From Piper betle (lineage: Eukaryota; Streptophyta; Magnoliopsida; Piperales; Piperaceae), in the NCBI GenBank assembly GCA_033002965.1, contig JAURVB010008348.1:28106-92105 (forward strand): DNA of 64,000 bases, in the 5' to 3' direction. The position numbers and the translations under genes are program-made. The notes beneath the pieces are model-generated. The model made no database searches and was not told the origin of the DNA. It was given only the letters and a program-made list of their open reading frames with translations. Positions 13,352 through 22,395 of the stretch are shown here, piece after piece (within the stretch, counting starts at the first letter, position 1; each line of letters begins with the position of its first letter).

Positions 13352-13814
13352 TGTGAGATCCCTCAACTTAATCCCACATCTAATGCCTACTGGGAGAAGA
13401 TCCTGTTTATAAGTGAGAATGAACTATAGATCTTTAACTTGGGTTAACCATTTTAAAGAAATGGCTTAGGCCCATTATGTTGCACTTTGGGCTAGGTCAT
13501 TACAAATGGTATCAGAGTAACCTGATAACATGTTAGATGGTGGGTTGGATTAGGGACATTGGGTAGGCTGCCGGTCACAGGCCAAAGAAAGTCATGGGCT
13601 AGGGTTAGCAACAGGCCAAGTGTAGAAATTTTGGGGACAAAATTTCCTAAGGTGGGTGGCTTGTGAGATCCGTTAACTTAATCCCACATCTAATGCCTAC
13701 TGGGACAAGATCATGTTTATAAGTGAGAATGGACTATAGATCTTTAACTTGGATTAACCATTTTAAAGAAATGACTTAGGCCCATTATGTTGCACTTTGG
13801 GCTGGGTTGTTAAA
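13352..13814 (+). mobile_element. TRIM element, copy 2 (well preserved)
   Basis: Terminal repeats 13352-13504 and 13662-13814 are both 153 bp and nearly identical, beginning TGTGAGATCC and ending ATTACA / GTTAAA. A primer-binding site follows the first repeat at 13507 (TGGTATCAGAG, complement of initiator tRNA-Met). A polypurine-like tract ('ttggggacaaaat') precedes the second. The internal region is only 157 bp and non-coding. Target duplications ATAAA at 13347-13351 and 13815-13819 are perfect. It is nested within a gypsy LTR, so it is younger than that LTR. A classic terminal-repeat retrotransposon in miniature. Confidence 0.93.
13507..13517 (+). promoter_or_regulatory. primer-binding site of TRIM copy 2
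   Basis: TGGTATCAGAG complements the 3' end of plant initiator tRNA-Met. It lies two bases after the first terminal repeat, as expected for minus-strand strong-stop priming. Confidence 0.85.
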
Positions 13815-16122
13815 ATAAATATATCACGCATTTACATTCACACAAAATTCTAATCTGCTACATAAGTTATTCTCTCAGTGCATTCTATTCACTTTTTGCA
13901 TCCAACTGTGGGCCTTACTTGTTGTACATATTCAAATTACTTGTTGTACATATTCAATATCTAACAATAGCACTAAAAATATGTATTCAAATGTCACAAT
14001 TAGAAAGTCTGGTACATAAGTAAATATCATATCACATCATATTATCATACCTTATATTATATCAAATCATTCTCAATATAATGACAACATCAACAAAACA
14101 TTAACATTCTATCGTCTAACATGTGTGTGTGCAAGAGACATCACTGATCCTCAGTCCAGGCTAGCACATCCAACCCATACTCATGACCTATATATATTAT
14201 AAAAATATGTCAGTAACGAGTGTTACTGGTTCAAAAATATAACTACATAACAAACTGGCAAATGAGAGCTAACTCTCATCTTGAATAAAAAATATAGTTA
14301 TATACCTCTCATGAACACTCCTAAGGGCATCTACAAAGGAGCCACTGAGCTGCAGACCCGATAGCATCCCGAACTGATTGGTCTACTGATGCTTCTCTCG
14401 GCATTTTCTCATTTCATTTTCCTAATCCCTTACGGCTATAAGTATATCCTAAGCCCTCTCATTTCCTCTATAATTGTCTTGGCTTTGAGCACGAAAGCCG
14501 AGTACTCTTAGGCAATTGCCTTTAATACCCTTTGAACCACAAGTCCCAGACATGCACTGTATTAAACTACAAAGTTGTCAGGATCCCTAAGAAATGGAAT
14601 AGCCCACTCACTAATCCAGAGCCCACTTTGACTGGCACATGCACCCTCTCATGGTATGTGCGAATAGGTCTTCCCATCTCTCGTCTCACTGAAATGCGAG
14701 AAAATTATATATAGTCATGGGAAGGGATTTGTACAATAGGACTGAAGGTAACTTGTGGTGGATCTTGTTTTTGAAAGCATAGTTGAGGGATCTCATCCTC
14801 AAGTGTAACTAATCAGAATAATGGTTGATTGAATGGCCCGTTTTAAGTGAGATCCGATAAAATAGCTCTTAACTTGTTCTGCAAGTAATAAAATAATACA
14901 TAATAGAATAGAGCATAAAACAGAAAATGAGTCTTAAACGGACTTTGTATAAGCTCCAATCCTGTCCACGCATCTAGGCAGAGAGCTCCTACTCCGTACC
15001 TATACATCAAATTTAGAAGCTAACATCTGCTCATGATGCATTTACACATCCTATAGCATACATATATCAATCATACATCAATCACACGTAAGTTTTCCTA
15101 CGCTACGTTGCATTAGATTACGATAATTACTTAGTCTATCTAATTAGTTCCTTAGCACTTGTTTTAATACACTTCAACCAAGAAAATTTCATATTTTTAT
15201 TTATAACAAAATAGCAAACTCGTCAATTTATTAATCCTATCATGTTGTGCTAATAATTATCACCCTTAATAAATTAAGTCAGAGTTAATTAGACCTCGTG
15301 TCGTGGGTAATCGGTGACAACTATGGTTTCGTCATGCGACTCAAGACTCAAATTCGGCACCCATCGGTGTTCGAAGTTCAATCGTGTTCAACTGGATGAG
15401 TTTGGCAGAAGATCGCGAACTCTAGCAAATCTGGTTTTCTAGCGGTTTTGGCGGGTTTTCACGCGACTATTACCGGTAGCAACTAACCGGCAGGATGGTG
15501 ATTGTATGGGGTACTATTGGCACTTGCTCGGTGAGCCCAATGCATCTACAATGTCGACGAGATCGGCAGACACGACGGCTCACCAGAAAAAGGGCAAAAC
15601 AAGGGCAGTCGGTGGTGGCGTGTGGAGATCTGGCCAGGATGGGCAGCGTTGGGCTCTGTTTTGGTTGGAAAAGATCGCGGGAGGTCAGCGACGTTGAGGA
15701 GATGGCGAAGATCACCGGCAGTGTTGGCGTTAGGTAAATGGGTGGCGCCTAGGGTTTGGAATAAAAGGTGTCGAGGGGGAGTAGACGAGTGGTTGGGGGA
15801 GAAGATGAGTGGTGAGGGGAGAGATGAGCAATGACATGCTCTATAACTAGTAACCCACCCAAACTGCCCGTAACACTTCATAATGTATTATTCAGCCTAG
15901 AAAAATAATTCTACAATCTAATACTAAAATAAATAAAGAAAAATCTAGGCGCATTCTCATATATTATGATAACTCATTTTACTACTATCTTATTGAGGTT
16001 ATCATCATATACTTGGGTACACATGACTCTCATGCTTCATAACACATGACCAGCCTTGGCTTGGTACAAGTGTTCTGAAAATCGACCCGACTGAAAATAC
16101 AATCGAACCAACCGGTTCAGAC

Positions 16123-16155
16123 TGTAAAACCATGACTCGAGTCACGGATTTTACA
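16123..16155. repeat. 33-bp imperfect palindrome, copy 1
   Basis: TGTAAAACC...ACTCGAGT...GGATTTTACA: two arms around a central ACTCGAGT, differing by one indel and a few substitutions. It recurs at 17084-17116, and its left half recurs at 63976-64000. It lies at the outer edge of a gypsy LTR, so it may be the family's terminus. Confidence 0.7.
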
Positions 16156-16889
16156 TGCGTACTTGGTGCTGCATCAGACATGCCATGCTAGCAAACACTC
16201 CTATGGTTATTGATGTGCATAGGAAAGCCTCCTCTGACTTCAACTTTCTGAGGAATGATCGTCCACAATTTTTTATGAACTTCTCATACTGCCACAATTC
16301 CAAATTCCACGCATCAACTGATTGGTTATATCCTTCTCCTAGCTCATACTACAAAAATTGTGGTATTGTACCAGCTGTTTCACTTTCAAATCTAGTAGCT
16401 CCACTTCCACATGCAGGCTACTCACTACCTACTATTGCAGGACCACTAACATCTAGGTCCATTTTTACCAGAAATGGGGCAAACAGAGGATCCATTGTTG
16501 GAGTAGTCCTCTTTTGTAATGGTGGAGGACGAGGCAATGACGGATAGCCCATTGGAACTACCAGCTCTCCTCGTGCCTGATCATCCCCTACTAATCTCTT
16601 CTCAACTCTGGCTACCTTGAGGGCTATTCGTCAGAGCTCTTTCCTGAATTCTCTTGGATTTACCGTATCTATATCTGAGCTTTAGCCAAGTTGGCAATCG
16701 TTGTATCTCTCTCATGTTGACTACTACTACTACAATGACTATCATGACAACAGCTTTTACTGCATTGACTAAATGAGACAAACACACTGGCCCATCCTAG
16801 TGGCAGGGTAGTCCTAAGTTGGCTAGATGTTGTAACACTATCACCATGGTTGAGACTGTCCTGTCTAGGAATAAAAATAATTCTACGAT

Positions 16890-16930
<41 letters not shown>

Positions 16931-17549
16931 ATAATAACTACATAGTGTCATATACTCTAATAACTCATTTCTCATTATTTTCTAACGTTATCATTATATA
17001 CTCGGGTTTGCTTGACCATCATCGCTCATAACGCAGGAAATTGACTCGATTCGAACCAACGGTTGAACTAATTGGTTCACTAATGTAAAACTATCACTCG
17101 AGTCATAGATTTTACATGTAACTTTATGGATGAAACCTAATGATAAGAACCGGCTCACACCTATGATTCAAGCTCAACCTCTTTCTTGTAGTGGGGGTGC
17201 GCCTCTTTTATAACACAGAGTGATCATTGCATCTTTTAAAGTCAACTTCTTAGTTATAGTGAGCGTGCACCCCTTCTACAGCTCAGAGTAAGCATATTGA
17301 TAGATCATCACTTTAGATCTCTTCTTATAGTGCATAATATAAGTATGCATATGAAAGTTGCGCGAGTCTTCTTATAGTGCATAATATAAGTATGCATATG
17401 GTAGTTGCCTTGCGCAAGCTTTTCTATCTTAAGCCTCCTAGAGGGTTTTTCTTCCATGGTGTTAGTTCAATTTTAGTTAGTCAAATGACTAGTTCACTAA
17501 GTTTATCATCATGATTTGGTTTGTCCTCAGACCGAATCAGGGTGTTACA
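16156..17549. repeat. second LTR-like block with gag-like insert
   Basis: The 250 bp ending at 17116 repeat the 260 bp ending at 16155, including the palindrome. Between them (16156-16860) lies sequence whose minus-strand reading is gag-leader-like but gives no firm domain. At 17540-17549 the plus strand ends GGGTGTTACA, the terminus of the same LTR family in the opposite orientation. An (AT)n run (about 16893-16923) and a 33-bp local duplication (17329-17400, 'cttcttatagtgcataatat') are also present. It is probably two LTRs or fragments brought together by insertion or recombination. Confidence 0.45.
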
Positions 17550-18299
17550 TTTATGAACTACAATGGTTATGTGGTTTGATATTTGAATATTGGATGCGGT
17601 TTTCATTTGACCATTGTTTAGTTTATTCATTATTGTTCCTTGGTCATAATTAATTAGCCAAATTCGATCACAAATATTTCATGCCTAAGTTGGACTTGAG
17701 CATTAATATAGGCTTATATGTACAATCCCTATCCAAAATTCATTTCACAATGTTATGCATGATTAAAAACCTAGGATTTATCTAGTTAAGAATACATTTT
17801 TCTATTAAAAGGTTATATGAAATTAATTAGTATGTGTTCCTCTCTTAATACTTGGAATTGACATACATATGATTTATATTAGTACTTTAAAATATTGATT
17901 TAGTTCAATGGAATGAAAAATAACTTTTATTTTTTACTTAACTAGGGGAGCCAATCATAAAATATGCTAATAGGAGTCATGTATAGAGTTTGACTTGGAA
18001 AGCTATACAAATGAATCAAATTGGGTGGTTTTTGAATCGAAATGAAATTTTAAAACTATGGATAGATGGCCATCAATGTAAAAAGAACTGCAACGTAAGG
18101 AAATTAAAATCAGCATTTTTACTTAAGCTCTTTTTTAATATTCAGGAATGCTATTTCTTAGGGCTGCTATTAATAAATTTTAAAGATTAGAAGTATTTAT
18201 TTGCTTATTTCCACAAAAAATAAAATTATATTTAACTTCCATAAGTACCTCTAAATCAATAGAAATTATAGAAAAACCTCCTTGAAAATTATCAATAAC
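17550..18299. other. AT-rich intergenic sequence, nothing recognised
   Basis: No gene, RNA or transposon ends are visible. The only open frame (17990-18190, plus) is AT-rich and has no motif. Confidence 0.4.
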
Positions 18300-18515
18300 C
18301 TTTAACAATTACGCATTGTCAAATCGATATCGCAACCATTTTGATTTTTGACTGGGTTAATTGTATGTAGGTCTTTGTTAAAGACTATAGAAAAATGGCC
18401 ATGAAATAACACAACAACCGGCATATTGCTGGTCTTACCATTGAGTGTTTCAACTTGGAGAACAAGCATGTTGAACGTGATATCATCCTGCCGCATCAAG
18501 AAGTCAGAACTGCAT
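18300..18515 (-). pseudogene. unidentified coding-like fragment, paralog of 24790-24975
   Basis: On the minus strand both copies encode a related peptide, with DDITFNML, then a VETxNGKT and a FNxD motif. Differences fall partly at silent positions, which hints at past coding selection. The 24.8-kb copy preserves a longer GCSAHVVKDQSK extension. I do not recognise the protein. Both copies lie at the same relative position upstream of the peptide-gene promoter block, so they were duplicated together. Confidence 0.4.
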
Positions 18516-18657
18516 CCTCTTAAGCACCCCCAAAAAAAACAGTATTTTTAAATATTTGTTGATTCTGGTCATATTAAATGAACATTTTGTCAATACAAAT
18601 CAAATATTTGTATGTCTTGGTTTTGAATAGTTTAATCATGTCTTCTGCTTTAATCAA

Positions 18658-19238
18658 CAACTAGCAAAACCACCCGCACAATGCGTGGGGTACAATTGTG
18701 AACAGAGATAAAAGAAAACAAAAATTATAACAACATTTATTAAAAAATATTTTCTAACGAATGATTGTTGAGTTTTAAAAAAATTTAAAAATCATAATAA
18801 AACAAAAAAAATTAAAGAATTACAAACTTAAGAGTGTAGTCTTTTAAGAAAAAGTATATCCTATAAATATACCCTTCTAAAGAAGATGATACATGAGGAG
18901 ACATATCTGATAGAAATATATTTTTTCAAATAGTTGTATCGGTTTAGAAGTAATGAGACACATTTTGTAGGAGTACCATTGGTAAACAATTGCATCTGAA
19001 GTAATGAGGCACATCTCGTAAAAATACTTTTTTTCTAAATGGTTGCATCCAAAGTAACGAAACACATCTCATAGGGGTACCTTTTTCCAATATGGTTATA
19101 TCCGCTTAGAAGTAAGGAGATAACAATACCCCTTTAGAGTAAATTTTGGGGGGGGGGGAATTTCTTCCCAATTATAGTTATGTATTAGATATGCAGCACA
19201 AAATACAATTGGGTATTTGTTGCTCTATTCTATTTGGG
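18658..19238. mobile_element. 581-bp insertion relative to the paralogous segment
   Basis: Aligned to 25160-25215 (where the sequence is continuous), this stretch is extra. It is bounded by ATCAA on both sides (18653-18657 and 19239-19243), consistent with a 5-bp target duplication. Near its start is 'cccgcacaatgcgtggg', a weak hairpin. Its right half is a degenerate tandem repeat of ~60-70 bp ('gtaatgagacacat...gtacc' three to four times). It has no coding sequence and its class is unknown. Confidence 0.5.
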
Positions 19239-19865
19239 ATCAATTTCCTCTATGGTTGAATTTTTCCACTTATATTTAACATTAATGTTAGTATGTTATA
19301 AGGTGTGACATTATAATTCAAATTAGTTTATCTTGGTAAGTTTCATGAAGAACTTTCAGGTGTATTAATTCTTGTCTTCAGACTACAGTTTCATGTTCTA
19401 GACGAAAGCCTAATTTTGACATATTAAACTCGATAAAAAAAATTTCGTATATGACCTGGTACTGGTCCTCTTGGTGTCTACTCCAACGAGTAGTAATCCC
19501 CTCCCATGAACAAGAAATTACAAATTCCTTTTGTGACCGGAAACCACACTTTAAACTACCGGCTTTGCGATCATGACGCTAATTAACCATAAATTGAAAC
19601 CTACTACACCACATATTTGTGCGCACTGTCCAGCTTTAATTGTTACTCAGCCCATGCAATCGTAAGTTGTCTTTACTAAGCGTTAATTTTTCAAATCCAT
19701 GAAATGAAAGCTTAAAAGACTGCAACAGTATCTATGCAGAAAATGATGCCTTCATAAGTCAATTCAAAAATATGAAATATGGAAACGAATATGTATGAAA
19801 TTATGTCAACAGTCAGCATTCTACAACGCGTAGACGAGGGACTAGTACCTCAAGCTCAAAACAAT

Positions 19866-19876
19866 CTTATATATGT
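19866..19876 (+). promoter_or_regulatory. putative TATA box of peptide gene A
   Basis: CTTATATATG lies about 140 bp upstream of the ATG. Arm B keeps the same sequence. A CT/CA-rich leader (19890-20010) follows, which is the part also recognisable at 7395-7515. Confidence 0.4.
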
Positions 19877-20013
19877 CGTGTTATGTCCTCTCCAGCCTCT
19901 CACAAATCACGAGAGTAGTTAAGCAATATCAAACGAGAGATCTTCTCAATCCCCCAAACAAGTACATACCCTAACAAGCTTCTCCATTTCCCACTACTTC
20001 TACTGACTATACG

Positions 20014-20265
20014 ATGGCTTCAAATCTGAACATGAGAGTCCCTTCAATGGCATTTTTCATGTTCTTGATCATCTTGTGTGCCGGTATGCGCCCCATTGCA
20101 GAAGCGAGGAACATCAGAGCTGAATTTCAGCTACTACAAAGAGGTCGAACGCCACCACGGCCAGGATGCACAAACGGAGGTGGGAGAAACGGTGGGAGCT
20201 GCCCTAACGTCACCGGAAAGAAACTTGCCGGCAACCGCTTAAGAGCTGCAACAGCTCAACTTTGA
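20014..20265 (+). CDS. small secreted peptide precursor, copy A (possible CTNIP/SCREW-like phytocytokine)
   Basis: An 83-residue single-exon precursor. Residues 1-31 form a signal peptide: a hydrophobic core (AFFMFLIILCAG) and a probable AEA|RN cleavage after residue 31. The processed part is basic and glycine-rich, with two cysteines (C52 and C63). Its core is RGRTPPRPGCTNGG, then a Gly/Asn-rich loop to SCPN, then a basic tail. No membrane anchor follows, so secretion to the apoplast is expected. The CTN followed by a second Cys recalls the CTNIP/SCREW phytocytokines, but the IP of CTNIP is absent, so this is only a hypothesis. The start is the first ATG after a conserved leader. A near-identical inverted copy lies at 43709-43960. 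Confidence 0.75.
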   Translation: MASNLNMRVPSMAFFMFLIILCAGMRPIAEARNIRAEFQLLQRGRTPPRPGCTNGGGRNGGSCPNVTGKKLAGNRLRAATAQL

Positions 20266-21479
20266 ATTGGTGGCGTCGTCGGCCGTATGATTAGATATAT
20301 AAGCCAGCAGCAAAGTTCCATCCCAATAACTTTCTCGAATTTGAGAGCATAGTTAACTGCCATTTACGTATACATACGCATGGTTCAACCTGCTTGATTT
20401 GATTTTTCGATCATATTATTTATTTGTTGGTAAAATGTTTGTATGTCATCTTGTTTTAGTGTCATTTGAAGGAGCATTCACTAGCCGAAATGTTGGTGAA
20501 ATGTGAATTTTTTTATTGGTTGAAATAAAAATAGTTTGTTTTCATTCATTTAGTATACAGGAATGTTTATTGTCCATGATTAGTGTCCAAATTTAAACAA
20601 AGTAATTTAGTAAGCAAGCATGTCCCCCTTTGTGAATGGATATTAAAAATGTAGGGGTGATCAGCGTCATAAAACTGACTTCAAACAAAGCATTTTATTC
20701 TCTGTACAATAGTCAGTTTGAGGCACAAAATCAAACGTACTCGAAATCCTTCAAACAAGTTCGGGCTTGGTTGCATGTGAAACTTTTATCCATTTCATAT
20801 TTGTTGTCATCTCAATTTCATTACAGTATATTCTGTTTTCTTCTTAATTTCTATTATACCAATTGACAAAAAAATTTAAATCTCTTCTTTCATTTGATAT
20901 TTAAATAACCAAATAAACTAATATTATGTTCTGTAGATGAGAAGGTTCAACTCATAATAAGGTTCATATATATTTCTTCCATTATCTCGTTTCCAACTCT
21001 TAATTTACTGTTAAATATTGAAAATATAACTAAGGTCACTATTTATAAATTACAAGGTTGTTCTGATAATTTTTCCTCGTTTGTGTTAATATTCTTGGAT
21101 GATGATCGATCGGTTGAAATAAAACTATTTTCGGCTTCGGACGTTGGACTCGAACGTTAAGACATCCACGGTCACCCATTTTAGAAGAAAATAGTCTTAG
21201 ATGTGCAACCCCTGAACCGAAAAGTTGATTCGAAATATTTTGCATGGCTTTGACGGGATTTAAAACAAAGGATTCCTCAAGTTAACATTTATTTTACTGG
21301 CTAGCCAAGTGTCTCAGAACGAAGATATGAAGCCGTCACTATAACAGGTAATTAAAGTCATCCTTTTCGCTCCAAGTCACTTTTCATGTTCTCATGTTCC
21401 GCACAATACTCATGTTGAAGCCGCTATTGCCTCAAATTTGATTTTTGCAGTAATTATATTTAGGTATTCCGTAAAGAAC

Positions 21480-21901
21480 AAGGCTGCTAATTGAACGAGC
21501 TAGCTCGTAAGCATTTGACATTTGCCTCGACTTGAAACTTGACATTTAAATGCTCGAGGTCGAATTCAATTAGAACTCAAATCCTACCGTCGAGTTTGAT
21601 CAAGGCAGTGTTCGACTTGACTCGACTTTGTTATAACTCAAGCTCTACTCGAAATCGACTCGTAGTTCAACTCAAACTCGACTTGATAATATAATATAAT
21701 AATATACATAATACCATTTGTCTATTCAAAATACATTCAAAATCATAAATAAATATTATTATTGACTACATACTAAAAGAGGGTGGTGTTGAGGGTGTTT
21801 TATTTTTTATTTATTATTATTTTTATTAAATCTGGGTCATACTTATAATCAAACGATATAGATTAAAGTTTGAAACAAAAATATTACTATCCATAGCTAA
21901 G

Positions 21902-21940
<39 letters not shown>

Positions 21941-22395
21941 CCTGTCCACGGCTAAGATAATATATATTAATAAATTTAATTGTATTTAGTTATATTTATT
22001 TATATACAATAAAATAATAAAATAATATTAAGACAAGGATAGCTCAGTTGGGAGAGCGTCATCCTAACGACTTGAAGGTCACATGTTCAATTCAAGCTCA
22101 TCGCATGATCATTTTTTGTTGGATACATATACAAGAAAAATATAAATCGTAATTGGTATTTAGGCTTGGGCCTAATTAGGCAAGCCAGTTCATGAACTAC
22201 TTTCAAGCCAATTTCGAGCTAGTCAAAATTAATCAGCTTAATGTATTCGAGCTCTAAAAAATGTTCGAGTCGATTTTGAGTATATATGTTCAAAACACGT
22301 TTGATCTCGAGTTGAGTTCAAACAAACTTCGAGCTATCCGAATTGAGTTCAAAAGTTAAACTCGGCTCGCTCGCTCGTTTAGATAATAAAGAATA
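21480..22395. mobile_element. degenerate TIR-type element carrying a tRNA-like sequence
   Basis: The left end 'aaggctgctaattgaacgag' resembles the termini of the element at 56512-57137 (TAGGGGTGCTAATTGAATGA). Both are full of 'tcgagttcgag/ctcgactcg' words, and both carry a tRNA-like stretch in the interior. The right end here is 'ggctcgctcgctcgttt', less clear and perhaps cut by the LTR that follows. An (AT)n run lies at about 21910-21938. No transposase is present. Confidence 0.5.
22033..22105 (+). tRNA. tRNA-Phe-related pseudogene (anticodon position reads AAC)
   Basis: This 73-nt stretch has a perfect box A (TAGCTCAGTTGGGAGAGC) and a box B-like GTTCAATTC. Its order and length follow plant tRNA-Phe. 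The anticodon loop reads CTAACGA, so the anticodon would be AAC rather than GAA. The acceptor and anticodon stems have several mismatches, so a working tRNA is unlikely. It lies inside a repetitive element, and a similar decayed sequence is in the related element at 56760-56830 (minus). Confidence 0.5.

Larger units (their letters stand above)
13077..16155 (-). repeat. 5' LTR of the minus-strand gypsy element (contains TRIM copy 2)
   Basis: In minus sense this block starts TGTAAAATCCGTGACTCGAG and ends GGGTGTTACA, a TG...CA LTR. It sits directly upstream of the gag relic. The next bases inward, 'acatcattattggagc', look like a decayed initiator-Met primer-binding site. It holds a nested 463-bp TRIM, so the original length was about 2.6 kb. 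A GC-richer part (15300-15840) with overlapping open frames on both strands is probably transcribed LTR sequence, not a gene. The outer terminus is placed by the TG...CA pattern only. Confidence 0.6.
19422..20990 (+). repeat. segmental duplication, arm A (contains peptide gene)
   Basis: The reverse complement of 42945-44553 matches this segment. From about 19422 to 20790 the copies are nearly identical, including 5' flank, gene and 3' flank. From 20790 to 20990 they still align but are clearly more diverged, and arm B has ~70 extra bases there. The region up to about 19850 also matches 25370-25790 in direct orientation. Confidence 0.85.

Noticed and set aside
15470..15881. Overlapping open frames in the GC-richer part of the 13-16 kb LTR
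   Set aside because: Five overlapping frames on both strands point to composition rather than a gene, and the region is LTR sequence.
16155..16547. 130-residue plus-strand open frame
   Set aside because: It overlaps LTR and gag-like sequence of a minus-strand retroelement family and has no domain in the plus reading.
22033..22105. Functional tRNA gene
   Set aside because: The acceptor and anticodon stems have multiple mismatches and the anticodon is changed relative to the tRNA-Phe it otherwise resembles.
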